The notes: a model not told the origin generated them from the letters alone. A DNA stretch of 64,000 bases from Lutimaribacter saemankumensis (GCF_900100005.1 NZ_FNEB01000003.1:1-64000), one strand, 5' to 3'; numbered from the stretch's first letter, positions 51,935 to 61,962 are shown. Numbers and translations are program-made.

Positions 51935-52642
51935 ATGCACCGTTTGCTGCTGGCCGCACTCGTGGCGCTATCTCTTGCCGGCTGTACGGTAAAACCCGAA
52001 ATACCCCGCAGCGACGACGTGATCCAGCAGGCGGCCTACCGTCATGATGGGCCGCCCGAACTTGTGCTTTTCACAATGAAAAGCAACCGCACCGGCCAGG
52101 GTGCGCATACATCTCTTCTCATCAATGGCAGTCAGCGCGTGATCTTCGATCCGGCGGGTTCGTTCCGCAACGAGGCGATCGTTCGCCGTGGTGACGTGAT
52201 TTTCGGCGTGACGCCCGGTATGCTGGATGTCTACACCCGCTATCATGCGCGTGAGACATTCTATGTTCAGGTGCAGCGCCTGCAGGTGTCGTCCGAACTG
52301 GCCGAAGGTGTGTTGCGTGAGGCCCTTGCAAAGGGTCGTCAGGCCGATGCGCGCTGTGCAGCCAGCACATCCGAGATTCTGGCCGCGTTCCCGCAACTGG
52401 GAATTTCCTCGACCTGGTATCCCAATAACCTGGCCGATCAGTTCGCCAAGCTTCCGGGCGTCACGTCACGCGAGCTTTACGAATACGACTCCGACGACAA
52501 CCGTGCGGTTCTGGCCGCTTTCGACCCGGACCGGGTGGCAGCCCAGCAGGCCGCACGGCAGAACGTCGAACAGCAAGCCCAGCAGGCGGCCTATCAGGGG
52601 GGTGGCCGCCAGGGTCGCGGCGGTCAGCAGGCCGACGAATAA
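51935..52642 (+). CDS. Lipoprotein of unknown function
   Basis: The 235-residue protein has a lipobox LAGC (residues 14-17) after a short signal, then a conserved-looking core with QGAHTSLLINGSQRVIFDPAG and RRGDVIFGVTPGMLDVYTRY, which resembles NlpC/P60-like or DUF4105-type enzymes but no catalytic triad is certain. A Gln/Gly-rich tail (about 205-235) ends it. The ATG at 51935 is preferred over 51929 because GGAGGG is 7 bases away. It converges with azlD. Confidence 0.75.
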   Translation: MHRLLLAALVALSLAGCTVKPEIPRSDDVIQQAAYRHDGPPELVLFTMKSNRTGQGAHTSLLINGSQRVIFDPAGSFRNEAIVRRGDVIFGVTPGMLDVYTRYHARETFYVQVQRLQVSSELAEGVLREALAKGRQADARCAASTSEILAAFPQLGISSTWYPNNLADQFAKLPGVTSRELYEYDSDDNRAVLAAFDPDRVAAQQAARQNVEQQAQQAAYQGGGRQGRGGQQADE

Positions 52643-52648
52643 CGGCCT

Positions 52649-52975
52649 TCAGCCCAGCAGGAACAGTCCGCCGACCAGCGTCGCCGCGCCCGATCCGATC
52701 GCGAGCAGCACATTCTTTGTGAAATAACCCACTGCCAGGGTCACGATTGCAGCAGCAAGCCGTGCCGGGTCGGGTTGTCCGCCCGTGGCGTTCGGCCAGA
52801 TCGCAAGCGGCGTCACGATGGCCGGCAGAACCGCGACGGCCGTGTAGCGCAGGTGGCGCAGTACCCATTCGGGCATCGGCCGTTCCCCGACCAGGCCAAG
52901 GAAAACGAACCGCAAGCCGAAGCTGCCGATGCCCAGCCCGATGATGATGATCCAGAGGTCGGTCTTGTCGATCAT
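52649..52975 (-). CDS. azlD: AzlD family branched-chain amino acid exporter subunit
   Basis: The 108-residue membrane protein has four hydrophobic stretches and the family-like RPMPEWVLRHLRYTAVAVLP. Together with AzlC it forms a two-part exporter for branched-chain amino acids or their analogues. Its start overlaps the azlC stop by four bases. Confidence 0.9.
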   Translation of the reverse strand: MIDKTDLWIIIIGLGIGSFGLRFVFLGLVGERPMPEWVLRHLRYTAVAVLPAIVTPLAIWPNATGGQPDPARLAAAIVTLAVGYFTKNVLLAIGSGAATLVGGLFLLG

Positions 52976-53691
52976 GGATCCACCCAAAGCCCACGGCGCC
53001 GCAGCACCACTTCGACCTGTGCGCCCACCATCATCGCCCCCAGTGCGGCGACCATCAGGCCCAGATTGAACGGCATCCAGGCAAACCCCAGCGCCAGAAC
53101 GACCGAGGCCAGCGCCGCGGCCCTGTGCGCCCCCGTGCGCAGCATCGGCGCGATAAGGGCGATGAAGGTGATGGGCACTGCGAAATCCAACCCGAATTCC
53201 GGGGGGATGGCGTTGCCGATCAGCGCGCCCAGCAGCGTCATCGCGTACCACATGGGGCAGATCGGCGTGATCACACCAAAGAAATAGGCGACCTTTTCCG
53301 GCACGGTCCAATCACGGTGCCTTTCATAGGCGATGATCGAGCAGGCATAGGATTGGTCCACAAGGAAATAGGCAATCAGCGCGCGCTGCCACATTGGCGC
53401 GCGGCCCAGATGCGGCGTCAGCGATGCCGAATACATCGCCATGCGCAGATTGACCGCCAGCGCCGAAGCCAGCGCCACGAAAACCGGCGCGTTATCGAGC
53501 AGCAACTGCAGCGCGGTGAACTGCGCCGCGCCCGCGATCACCACGACCGAAAAGCTGAGCGCCTCGATCACGGACAGCCCGGATTCGGTCGCGACGACGC
53601 CAAACAGCAGGGCGAATGGGGTCACCACAAGGAAAAATGGCGCGCCATCGCGGAAGCCCTGCCAATAGGCGCTTTTCGCTTCTTCTGTCAT
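52972..53691 (-). CDS. azlC: AzlC family branched-chain amino acid exporter
   Basis: The 239-residue protein has about six hydrophobic segments and the AzlC features GFRDGAPFFLVVTPFALLFGV, split by a helix boundary, and YFLVDQSYACSIIAYERH. It exports branched-chain amino acids with AzlD. The pair is translationally coupled. It is followed upstream by a 76-base spacer. Confidence 0.92.
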   Translation of the reverse strand: MTEEAKSAYWQGFRDGAPFFLVVTPFALLFGVVATESGLSVIEALSFSVVVIAGAAQFTALQLLLDNAPVFVALASALAVNLRMAMYSASLTPHLGRAPMWQRALIAYFLVDQSYACSIIAYERHRDWTVPEKVAYFFGVITPICPMWYAMTLLGALIGNAIPPEFGLDFAVPITFIALIAPMLRTGAHRAAALASVVLALGFAWMPFNLGLMVAALGAMMVGAQVEVVLRRRGLWVDP

Positions 53692-53767
53692 GGGTGGAAT
53701 GCCCCGGCATTACGGTTCCCCCAAGGCCTATCCTTGCGGGCCGGGGGATGCAAGGCGATGCGCAGGC

Positions 53768-54784
53768 TCAGTCGAACATGCCCGCCACGCGCCCCAGCAG
53801 CATGAAGGCGCGCGCCGTGCGTGTGCCCGCCAGATCCTGGATTTCGCTGTCGCTGGCCGCCTGTTCGAACGCGATGAACATATGGTCGAACTTGCGCAGA
53901 AAGTGGTGTGCCGCATCGCGAAAGATCGGATCCTGTTTCATCCGGCCTGCGGTCAGCGCCAGGGACGAGCGGTCGCGGATACCGCCAAGCGCGGCAATCG
54001 CGCGGCCGCGTTCGCCGGTCGCGAAGCGCCGCCAGATTTCGGGGCGTGCCAGATCGGGGCGCAGGTCGTCCATGTAAATGCCGTCTTGGCTGAGCAGGGT
54101 CAGGATATCCTGGCTGGCCTGGATCAACTCCTTTGCCTGCCTGTCGCGCAGCGCCTTGCGCAGGGCGGCAAAGCCTTCTTCGTCCTCGGCGGTCTCCGGG
54201 AAGTTCAGCGCACGGATGAAATCCGACCGGTCCAGCGGCGGGGCCATGTCCTCGGACGTGGTGCCCAGGGGCAAAGGCGCCTGGTCATCCGCGGTGGGCG
54301 CTGCGGTAGGTGCAGGGGCAGGGCGCATGGCGGCCGGTGCGCTTCGGATCGACGTGAACGTCGCCAGCGCGGTTTCCGTCTTCTTGGCCGTCGCCGCAAT
54401 TTCATCGAGCTTGCGGGCCACCGATGGTTCTGTTCCCAGGTCGCGCCCCTGCGACTGCGCGATATAGGCCTGCCGGATCGCGTCTATGGCGGTCTGCAGG
54501 CGCTGACTTTCCTCGCGCATGACCTTGCTTGCGCGGGCCGCTGTGGCGGCCACCCAGATCATCGCAACCGGCATGAAGATCGCAAGCATCGTCATCAACA
54601 AACGCATACCTGCGCCCTGCTCGGGTCCGGCGGCGGGTTTGAGGACGACAAAGAACACCGCAGTGCCCGCCAGCCACAATACGGACAGGCCCACGGCGAC
54701 CCATTCGATGGCCGTCACCTTGGGTGCGCTTGGCCGGTCGTAAATGCCCAGAGGCGTCGGTGTGCTGTCGTTCTTGTTGGCCAT
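53768..54784 (-). CDS. Membrane-anchored hypothetical protein
   Basis: The 338-residue protein has two membrane helices near the N terminus (about 26-48 and 61-80), a coiled-coil stretch (about 84-145), a Pro/Ala linker (about 148-185) and a C-terminal helical domain (about 186-338) with ALRDRQAKELIQASQDILTL. I do not recognise the domain. The ATG at 54784 follows GGGGGTGCGA; a GTG six bases upstream is possible. It lies 28 bases after greA on the same strand. Confidence 0.78.
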   Translation of the reverse strand: MANKNDSTPTPLGIYDRPSAPKVTAIEWVAVGLSVLWLAGTAVFFVVLKPAAGPEQGAGMRLLMTMLAIFMPVAMIWVAATAARASKVMREESQRLQTAIDAIRQAYIAQSQGRDLGTEPSVARKLDEIAATAKKTETALATFTSIRSAPAAMRPAPAPTAAPTADDQAPLPLGTTSEDMAPPLDRSDFIRALNFPETAEDEEGFAALRKALRDRQAKELIQASQDILTLLSQDGIYMDDLRPDLARPEIWRRFATGERGRAIAALGGIRDRSSLALTAGRMKQDPIFRDAAHHFLRKFDHMFIAFEQAASDSEIQDLAGTRTARAFMLLGRVAGMFD

Positions 54785-54812
54785 TCGCACCCCCGCGACA
54801 GACGCCCCGATG

Positions 54813-55283
54813 TCACTTGTATTCGATTTTCAGTACTTCGTAGGATTTCTCGCCGCCGGGCGTGCGCACATCCACGCTGTCGCCCTCTTCCTTGCCGATC
54901 AGGGCACGCGCGATGGGCGACTTGATGTTCAGCAGACCCTTTTCGATGTTGGCCTCGTGCTCTCCCACGATCTGCCAGGTCTTTTCCTCGTCGGTGTCTT
55001 CGTCGACCAGCGTGACGGTCGCGCCGAACTTGATCGCGCCGGACAAGGTTTTGGGGTCGATCACCTCGGCCAGACCGATGATGCCCTCAAGCTCCTTGAT
55101 GCGGCCTTCGATAAAGGACTGCTTTTCCCGCGCGGAATGATATTCGGCGTTCTCCGAAAGATCGCCATGCTCGCGCGCCTCGGCGATCGCCTTGATGATG
55201 GCGGGCCGCTCGACACTCTTGAGCTGCTTCAACTCGGCTTCCAGCGCGCTGTGTCCGGCGCGGGTCATCGGTATCTTTTCCAT
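54813..55283 (-). CDS. greA: Transcription elongation factor GreA
   Basis: The 156-residue protein has the N-terminal coiled coil with the acidic tip [20 protein letters not shown] (D and E residues that enter the RNA polymerase channel) and the C-terminal FKBP-like domain ending [13 protein letters not shown]. It cleaves backtracked transcripts. GGGAGAG lies 7 bases before the ATG at 55283. Confidence 0.97.
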   Translation of the reverse strand: MEKIPMTRAGHSALEAELKQLKSVERPAIIKAIAEAREHGDLSENAEYHSAREKQSFIEGRIKELEGIIGLAEVIDPKTLSGAIKFGATVTLVDEDTDEEKTWQIVGEHEANIEKGLLNIKSPIARALIGKEEGDSVDVRTPGGEKSYEVLKIEYK

Positions 55284-55524
55284 AAACTACTCTCCCTTGG
55301 CCGGCACAGTTTGGCCATGGTGCGTTTTTCGTTGCAAACAAACCTGCCCCAACGGGGCTTGGATTTGCAATAGGCCAAGCCGCGTCGAGGTGCAATTCCG
55401 CCCGCGATGCCCCTTGCCGGGGATTTCGCGCGGTTTAACGTTGTGTCGCGATTGACTGTCAATGCTGCAGCGCGGTAACCAAGGCGAAATTTTCTTGCGC
55501 GCGCCAACAAAGAAGGGGGCCTAG

Positions 55525-57171
55525 ATGTCCGAGATCGAACGCGAAGCCATGGAATATGACGTCGTTATCGTTGGTGCGGGTCCGGCCGGCCTGTCGGCAG
55601 CGATCCGTCTCAAGCAACTGGACGCAGACCTGAACGTTGTGGTCCTCGAAAAAGGGTCCGAGGTGGGCGCGCATATCCTGTCGGGCGCCGTGCTCGATCC
55701 CTGCGGGCTGGATGCGCTGATCCCCGACTGGAAGGAAAAGGGCGCGCCGTTGAACGTGCCGGTACGCGAAGACAACTTCTACATGCTGGGCGAGGCCGGC
55801 GAGGTCCGTATCCCCAACTGGCCGATGCCGCCGCTGATGAACAACCACGGCAATTACATCGTGTCGATGGGCAATGTCTGCCGCTGGATGGCCGAGCAGG
55901 CCGAAGCGCTGGGCGTGGAAATCTTCCCCGGCATGGCCTGTTCCGAAATGGTCTATGGCGAAAACGGCGAGGTCAAGGGCGTGGTCGCCGGTGTGTTCGG
56001 GCTCGAACCCGATGGCTCGATCGGTGAGAACACAGAACCGGGGATGGAGTTGCACGGCAAGTACGTGTTCCTGTCCGAAGGCGTGCGCGGATCGCTCGCC
56101 AAGGAAGTGATCGCGAAATACGACCTCCAGAAGGGCAAGGAGCCGCAGAAATTCGGCCTTGGCATGAAGGAAATCTGGGAGATCGACCCCGCGAAGCACA
56201 AGGAAGGCTCGGTCACCCACACGATGGGCTGGCCGCTGGGCAGCAATGCCGGCGGCGGGTCGTTCATCTATCACCTCGAAAACAACCAGGTCTATGTCGG
56301 CTTCGTGGTTCACCTGAACTACAAGAACCCGCATCTTTTCCCCTACATGGAATTCCAGCGGTTCAAGCATCACCCGATGGTGGCCGAGCTGCTGAAGGGC
56401 GGCAAGCGCGTGGCCTATGGCGCGCGGGCGATCTCGGAAGGCGGGTATCAGTCCATGCCCAAGATGGTTGCGCCCGGCGTGGCGCTGCTGGGCTGTTCCG
56501 TGGGCATGGTCAACGTGCCGCGCATCAAGGGCAACCATAACGCCATGCTGTCGGGCAAGGCCGCGGCCGAAGCCGCGTACGAGGCGATCCAGGCAGGCCG
56601 CCAGTCGGACGAGCTGAGCGCCTATGAAAAGTCCGTCCGCGAAGGCGCGATCGGTAAGGATCTGAAAAAGGTCCGCAACGTCAAACCGCTGTGGTCGAAA
56701 TTCGGGCTGACGGCATCGCTGGTGCTGGGCGGTCTGGACATGTGGACCAACACCATGGGCTTTTCCCTGTTCGGCACGCTGGGCCACGGCAAGACCGATG
56801 CCGAGGCGACCGAACCCGCGTCCAGGCACAAGGACATCGACTATCCCAAGCCCGATGGCACGCTGTCCTTCGACCGTCTTACGAATGTCAGCTTCTCGAT
56901 GACCAACCACGAGGAAAGCCAGCCCTGTCACCTCAAGCTCAAGGATGCGAGCGTGCCGGTGGCGGTGAACCTGGCGAAATACGACGGTCCTTCGGCGCGC
57001 TATTGCCCGGCCGGCGTTTACGAGTTCGTGGAAAAGGACGGCAAGCCCGAGTTCGTGATCAATTTCCAGAACTGCGTGCACTGCAAGACCTGCGACATCA
57101 AGGACCCCAGCCAGAACATCAACTGGACCACGCCGCAGGGCGGGGACGGCCCGAACTATCCCAACATGTGA
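55525..57171 (+). CDS. Electron transfer flavoprotein-ubiquinone oxidoreductase
   Basis: The 548-residue protein has the FAD loop VIVGAGPAGLSAAIRLKQ (about 13-30), the central ubiquinone/FAD domain with FGLGMKEIWEIDP and a C-terminal ferredoxin-like domain whose cysteines occur in ARYCPAGVYEF and QNCVHCKTCDIKDPSQ. It passes electrons from ETF to ubiquinone. A hairpin with a T-rich tail ends the gene. EtfAB is not in the window. Confidence 0.95.
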   Translation: MSEIEREAMEYDVVIVGAGPAGLSAAIRLKQLDADLNVVVLEKGSEVGAHILSGAVLDPCGLDALIPDWKEKGAPLNVPVREDNFYMLGEAGEVRIPNWPMPPLMNNHGNYIVSMGNVCRWMAEQAEALGVEIFPGMACSEMVYGENGEVKGVVAGVFGLEPDGSIGENTEPGMELHGKYVFLSEGVRGSLAKEVIAKYDLQKGKEPQKFGLGMKEIWEIDPAKHKEGSVTHTMGWPLGSNAGGGSFIYHLENNQVYVGFVVHLNYKNPHLFPYMEFQRFKHHPMVAELLKGGKRVAYGARAISEGGYQSMPKMVAPGVALLGCSVGMVNVPRIKGNHNAMLSGKAAAEAAYEAIQAGRQSDELSAYEKSVREGAIGKDLKKVRNVKPLWSKFGLTASLVLGGLDMWTNTMGFSLFGTLGHGKTDAEATEPASRHKDIDYPKPDGTLSFDRLTNVSFSMTNHEESQPCHLKLKDASVPVAVNLAKYDGPSARYCPAGVYEFVEKDGKPEFVINFQNCVHCKTCDIKDPSQNINWTTPQGGDGPNYPNM

Positions 57172-57192
57172 TCCGGTTTCGGATTGCGCGCG

Positions 57193-57224
57193 CAGGCGGC
57201 CCCGGGGCCGCCTGTTTGCGTTCT
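57193..57224 (+). terminator. Terminator after the ETF-QO gene
   Basis: The palindrome CAGGCGGCCCC-GGGGCCGCCTG (57193-57214), 21 bases after the stop codon, is followed by TTTGCGTTCT. Confidence 0.7.
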
Positions 57225-57315
57225 GCCGCCCATTGTCGCGCCTCACATCACGGTGCATTGCGTTTCGGGGCCGGCACGCTACCTTGGGCGGGAATAGCAG
57301 GCAAAGGGGCGACGA

Positions 57316-59037
57316 GTGGCACAGGCAAGGGCGCGACTACTGGGACTGACGGCGGCATTGGCGATGGCGGTGGCCGCCGGGCCGGTCATGGCGCAAAACG
57401 GGCTTGCCGGGTCTTACCTTGCGGCACGGCAGGCGGCGTTCAACTCGGATTACAAGGCAGCCGCGCAGTATTTCACGCGCGCCCTTGCGCGTGACCCGTC
57501 CAACCCCAAGCTGCTCGAGGACGCGACGCTTTCGCAACTTGCCGTGGGTGAACTGCCCCGCGCCGTGCCCACCGCCCGCAAGATGGAAGCCGATGGCCTG
57601 CGCAGCCAGATCGCACAGATGGTTCTGGTCGCCGATGAGGTGGCGAACGGCGAATATGGCGCTCTGCTGACCCGGCTTGACGAGGACAGGGGCGTCGGCC
57701 CCCTTGTCGACGGTTTGCTGCGTGGCTGGGCGCATCTGGGCGAGGGCGCCGCGAAAGAGGCGCTCGCGGCCTTTGACGCCCTTTCGCAGGAACGGGGCCT
57801 GAGCGGGTTTGCCCTGTATCACAAGGCGCTTGCGCTGGCGTCGGTCGGCGATTTCGAAGGCGCCGAGGCGATCTTTGCCGCGGATGGTGCAGGCCCGCTC
57901 CAGATGACCCGGCGGGCGTCGATCGCCCGGATGCAGATCCTCAGCCAGCTTGGTCAGAACGATCGTGCGCTGGAATTGATGATCACGCTGTTTGGCCCCG
58001 ATCTCGATCCCGCGCTGCGCGATATCCGCGATCGCCTGCAGGCGAACGATACGCTGCGCTTCGATTTCGTGACATCGCCCCGCGACGGCATGGCCGAAGT
58101 CTTTTTCACAGTGGCGGCCGCCCTGTCGAATGAGGCGGGCGACGACTACACGCTGATCTACAGCCGCGTGGCCGAGTTCCTGCGCCCAGATCACAGCGAC
58201 GCCTTGCTGATGTCCGCGCAATTGCTGGAAAAACTCGACCGGTTCGAACTGGCCGTGGAAACCTACAAGCGGTTGCCGCGCGACCACGAATCCTATCATG
58301 CGGCCGAACTTGGCCGGGCCGAGGCCCTGCGGCGCGACGGGCGCGTGGATGCCGCTGTCGAGGTGCTGGAGCAACTAGCGGAAACCCATGGCGACCTGCC
58401 CATCGTCCATATGACGCTGGGCGACATGATGCGCCAGACCAAGGATTACGAGGCCGCATCGGCCTCTTACACTCGCGCGCTGGACCTGTTCGGAGAACCG
58501 ACCGAGCAGCAATGGTTCATCTTCTACGCCCGTGCGATCAGCTATGAGCGGCAGGACATGTGGCCCGAGGCCGAAGCCGATTTTCGCCGTGCGCTGGAAC
58601 TGAACCCGGAGCAGCCGCAGGTGCTGAACTACCTGGGCTATTCGCTGGTCGAAAAGCACGAAAAGCTGGATGAGGCGCTCGACATGATCGAACGCGCGGT
58701 CGCGGCGCGGCCGGACAGCGGCTATATCGTCGACAGCCTTGGCTGGGTTCTGTACCGGCTGGGCCGCTATGGCGAGGCGGTGGGCCACATGGAGCGCGCC
58801 GCCGAGCTGATGCCGACCGATCCGGTGGTGAACGATCACCTTGGCGATGTCTACTGGGCCGTGGGCCGCAAGCTTGAGGCGCGGTTCCAGTGGAAGCGTG
58901 CATTGTCTTTCCACGGCACCGCCGAAACCTCGGAAGACGTCGATCCCGACCGGATCCGCCGCAAGCTCGAGGTTGGGCTGGATCAGGTGCTTGAGGAAGA
59001 AGGGGCCCCGCCGCTGAAGGTTGCCAATGGTGACTGA
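57316..59037 (+). CDS. Exported TPR-repeat protein
   Basis: The 573-residue protein starts at GTG with a signal peptide (1-26, ending GPVMAQ) and is otherwise made of tetratricopeptide repeats. The clearest are at about 30-64, 375-440 and 460-530 (for example YAAIS... and PVVNDHLGDVYWAVGRKLEA). It is likely a periplasmic or outer-membrane scaffold. Its 3' end overlaps ispE by 11 bases, so the two are coupled although unrelated. AAGGGGCGA precedes the GTG. Confidence 0.85.
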   Translation: MAQARARLLGLTAALAMAVAAGPVMAQNGLAGSYLAARQAAFNSDYKAAAQYFTRALARDPSNPKLLEDATLSQLAVGELPRAVPTARKMEADGLRSQIAQMVLVADEVANGEYGALLTRLDEDRGVGPLVDGLLRGWAHLGEGAAKEALAAFDALSQERGLSGFALYHKALALASVGDFEGAEAIFAADGAGPLQMTRRASIARMQILSQLGQNDRALELMITLFGPDLDPALRDIRDRLQANDTLRFDFVTSPRDGMAEVFFTVAAALSNEAGDDYTLIYSRVAEFLRPDHSDALLMSAQLLEKLDRFELAVETYKRLPRDHESYHAAELGRAEALRRDGRVDAAVEVLEQLAETHGDLPIVHMTLGDMMRQTKDYEAASASYTRALDLFGEPTEQQWFIFYARAISYERQDMWPEAEADFRRALELNPEQPQVLNYLGYSLVEKHEKLDEALDMIERAVAARPDSGYIVDSLGWVLYRLGRYGEAVGHMERAAELMPTDPVVNDHLGDVYWAVGRKLEARFQWKRALSFHGTAETSEDVDPDRIRRKLEVGLDQVLEEEGAPPLKVANGD

Positions 59038-59851
59038 GGCATTTGCCCCGGCCAAGATCAATCTGACGCTCCACGTCACCGCACAGCGGCCGGACGGGTA
59101 TCACATGCTTGATTCCCTTGTCGTTTTCGCTGATGTCGGCGACCGGCTGGGCTTTACCCCCGGGCCGGACATGGCGCTGGACGTGACCGGCCCTTTCGCC
59201 GCAGGCGTTCCGGCGGACGATCGCAACCTTGTCTGGCGCGCGGCGCGCTCTGCTGGCTGGACCGGACATATCGCGCTGGAAAAGAACCTGCCGCATGGCG
59301 CGGGCATCGGGGGCGGATCGTCGGATGCGGCCGCAGTCTTGCGGCATTTGGGCTGTGCGGATCTTGAAACCGCGGAAAGCCTGGGCGCGGACGTTCCCGT
59401 CTGCCTGAGCGCGGTTCCAAAAAGGATGCAGGGGATCGGGGAAATCCTGACCCCGCTGCCCGGATTGCCGGAACTGGATATCGTGCTGGTCAATCCCGGT
59501 GGTCACGTCGCCACGCCCGATGTGTTCGATGCCTTGTCGGAAAAGGTCAACGATCAGATGGACGGGCTGGAAAGCTGGATCACGCGCAATGGCTTCGTGC
59601 GCTGGCTTGCCTCGCAGCGCAACGATCTGCAGGCCCCGGCCGTCGCGCTTGTGCCGCAGATCGCGGATGTTCTGGATGCCTTGAGCGGGGCCGAGCTGGC
59701 ACGGATGTCGGGTTCGGGCGCGACCTGTTTCGGGGTCTACCCGGACCGGATGCAGGCCATGGCCGCCGCTGCGCGCATCGCGCAGTCCAATCCGGGTTGG
59801 TGGAGCGTTGCGGCCCGTACGATCAGCGCCAGGCCGCAAGCGGTCAGTTGA
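59027..59851 (+). CDS. ispE: 4-diphosphocytidyl-2-C-methyl-D-erythritol kinase
   Basis: The 274-residue GHMP kinase has APAKINLTLHVTAQRPDGYH at the start, the ATP loop PHGAGIGGGSSDAAAVLR (about 88-105) and the C-terminal ARMSGSGATCFGVY. It phosphorylates CDP-methylerythritol in the MEP isoprenoid route. The start is uncertain: ATG 59027 or GTG 59030 inside the end of the TPR gene. The neighbouring polyprenyl synthase uses the products of this route. Confidence 0.95.
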   Translation: MVTEAFAPAKINLTLHVTAQRPDGYHMLDSLVVFADVGDRLGFTPGPDMALDVTGPFAAGVPADDRNLVWRAARSAGWTGHIALEKNLPHGAGIGGGSSDAAAVLRHLGCADLETAESLGADVPVCLSAVPKRMQGIGEILTPLPGLPELDIVLVNPGGHVATPDVFDALSEKVNDQMDGLESWITRNGFVRWLASQRNDLQAPAVALVPQIADVLDALSGAELARMSGSGATCFGVYPDRMQAMAAAARIAQSNPGWWSVAARTISARPQAVS

Positions 59852-60845
59852 TCCGCGCGACCACGTAGTCGGCAAGATCACCGAGCATCCGCTGCAGGTC
59901 GGATTCGGGCAGGGCGGCCATCGCCGCCTTGGCCTTGGCCGCCCAGTCCAGCGCATCGCGGCGCGTCGCCTCGAGTGTGCCGTGCTTTTCCAGCAGCGCA
60001 ATCGCGTGTTCGAGATCGCCGTCTTCCTGGCGGCCCTTTTCGATCGTGCGTGTCCAGAAGGCACGCTCTTCGTCATCGGCCAGCGCCACCGCCTTGATCA
60101 CCGGCAGGGTCAGCTTTCGCTCGCGGAAATCGTCACCGACATTTTTCCCAGTGGCCTTTGCGTCGCCCTGGTAATCCAGCAGGTCATCGACGATCTGAAA
60201 GGCGATCCCCAGCGCATCGCCGTAATCGAACAAGGCCTGGACCTGCTCTTCGGTCGCGCCCGCGATCACGCCGCCCGCCTCGGTCGCGGCAGAAAACAGC
60301 GCCGCGGTCTTGCCCCGTACGACCTTGAGGTAGATGTCTTCGGTCGTGCGCAGATCCTGTGCCGCGCTCAGTTGCAGAACTTCGCCCTCGGCGATGGTGG
60401 CCGCGGCGTTCGACAGGATCGACAGGACGCGCAGGTTGCCCGGTTCGACCATCAGCTGGAACGCGCGCGCAAACAGGTAGTCGCCGACAAGAACGCTCGA
60501 TTTGTTGTCCCACAGCAGGTTCGCGGTGGGCCGTCCGCGGCGTTGCTGGCTTTCGTCCACGACGTCGTCATGCAGCAGCGTCGCGGTGTGGATGAATTCG
60601 ACCGTCGCGGCCAGGTGAATGTCGTAAGGGCCGGCATAGCCGCACATCCGCGCCGCGGCGAGCACGAGCATCGGGCGCAGGCGCTTGCCTCCGGCCTCGA
60701 CCAGGTGGGCGGTGACCTCGGGGATGCGGGGCGCGTTTTCGCTGGCCATCCGTTCCCGGATCAGGACGTTCACGGCGTCCATGCCCTCGGCAAGCGTTGC
60801 GGCCAGTTCCTCGTGCGGCTTTGTGGCGGCTTCGTCCAGGCTCAT
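59844..60845 (-). CDS. ispB: Polyprenyl diphosphate synthase (IspB-like)
   Basis: The 333-residue protein has the first aspartate-rich motif LLHDDVVDES and the second QIVDDLLDYQGD, with a KRLRPMLVL start and GKTAALF. The residue before the first motif and the overall sequence fit the long-chain (octa- to decaprenyl) trans-prenyltransferases that make ubiquinone side chains. Chain length cannot be read. It converges with ispE with an 8-base overlap. GGGATAGT precedes the ATG. Confidence 0.9.
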   Translation of the reverse strand: MSLDEAATKPHEELAATLAEGMDAVNVLIRERMASENAPRIPEVTAHLVEAGGKRLRPMLVLAAARMCGYAGPYDIHLAATVEFIHTATLLHDDVVDESQQRRGRPTANLLWDNKSSVLVGDYLFARAFQLMVEPGNLRVLSILSNAAATIAEGEVLQLSAAQDLRTTEDIYLKVVRGKTAALFSAATEAGGVIAGATEEQVQALFDYGDALGIAFQIVDDLLDYQGDAKATGKNVGDDFRERKLTLPVIKAVALADDEERAFWTRTIEKGRQEDGDLEHAIALLEKHGTLEATRRDALDWAAKAKAAMAALPESDLQRMLGDLADYVVARIN

Positions 60846-60900
60846 ACTATCCCCATCGCATGGCTCGACATTTGCCGCGCCATGGCCTTATCTCGGTGTC

Positions 60901-61116
60901 ATGAAACAGCTTTTGCGTACCAACGACCCGACCGTGATGGCCTTTGCCAAGGCGCTGCTCCAGGGCGAGGATATAGACTGCTTTGAAATGGACGTAAACA
61001 TGAGCGTCCTCGAAGGGTCCATCGGCATTTTGCCGCGCCGCCTGATGGTGCGCGAAGACGATCTGGACCAGGCCCGGCGCGCCCTGCGCGACAACGGGAT
61101 CGCGGTGGATGAATGA
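60901..61116 (+). CDS. DUF2007 family protein
   Basis: The 71-residue protein KQLLRTNDPTVMAFAKALLQ... carries a GILPRRLMVREDDLDQARRAL end typical of DUF2007 (ACT-like putative signal-transducing domain). Function is unknown. The stop overlaps the TrmN-like gene by eight bases. It is divergent from the polyprenyl synthase, 55 bases apart. Confidence 0.85.
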   Translation: MKQLLRTNDPTVMAFAKALLQGEDIDCFEMDVNMSVLEGSIGILPRRLMVREDDLDQARRALRDNGIAVDE

Positions 61117-61855
61117 TCTGACCCACGACAAGTTCCTCGGCGGGCGGTTGAAACTGTGGCAGCCCCGCCGGGGGTATCGCGCGGGCGTCGACCCGGTTCT
61201 TCTTGCGGCGACCGTGCCTGACGATGCGCGGACCGTTCTGGATCTCGGCTGCGGTGTGGGGGCTGCGGGGCTTTGCCTTGCCGCGCGCGTACCTGGACTG
61301 ACCGTGACCGGGCTGGAACTGCAGCCGCTTTATGCGGACCTGGCCCGCCGCAATGCCGAAGAAACCGGCCTGGCCTTCGAAATCGTCCAGGGCGACCTGA
61401 CCCGGATGCCGCGCGAACTGCGCGATCGTCAGTTCGACCACGTTATCGCCAATCCGCCCTATTTCCGGCGCGATCAAAGCGTTCCGGCCCGCGACGAGGC
61501 GCGCGAACACGCGATGGGCGAGGCCGCCCCGCTTGCCGATTGGGTGCGTGCGGCCGCCCGCCGGGTGCGCGACCGGGGGCAGGTGACGATGATCCAACGG
61601 GTCGAACGCCTGCCCGAACTTCTGGCGCTTTTCGACCGTTTCCTGGGGTCCGTTCAGCTTTTGCCTCTGATCCCACGACCGGGACGCGACTGCCAGCTTG
61701 TGATCGTGCGTGGACGCAAGGGCGGAAAAGCGGCCTTTCGGCTGCATGCGGGCGTCGTGATGCACGAAGCGCCGCGCCACGACAGTGACCGCGAGGATTA
61801 CAGCCCCGCGATCCGCGCCGTTTTGCGCGACGCGACAGCGCTGCCGTTCCCCTGA
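61109..61855 (+). CDS. tRNA1(Val) A37 N6-methyltransferase-like protein
   Basis: The 248-residue methyltransferase has the SAM loop VLDLGCGVGAAGLCLAARVPG (about 42-62) and the N6-adenine motif IANPPYFRRD (about 112-121). This fits the TrmN6/YfiC branch, which methylates A37 of tRNA1(Val). It may modify another tRNA or RNA. It overlaps DUF2007 by eight bases; the pairing is unexplained. Confidence 0.87.
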   Translation: MNDLTHDKFLGGRLKLWQPRRGYRAGVDPVLLAATVPDDARTVLDLGCGVGAAGLCLAARVPGLTVTGLELQPLYADLARRNAEETGLAFEIVQGDLTRMPRELRDRQFDHVIANPPYFRRDQSVPARDEAREHAMGEAAPLADWVRAAARRVRDRGQVTMIQRVERLPELLALFDRFLGSVQLLPLIPRPGRDCQLVIVRGRKGGKAAFRLHAGVVMHEAPRHDSDREDYSPAIRAVLRDATALPFP

Positions 61856-61962
61856 GCCGGGATTAAGAGAATATTTGCCACATGCTGCGACTGCGGCGTG
61901 ACAGAAGCCGTGGAATGTGCTGCACTGTCCCGTGGCTACATCGCAACGAGAGGAGGACGCCA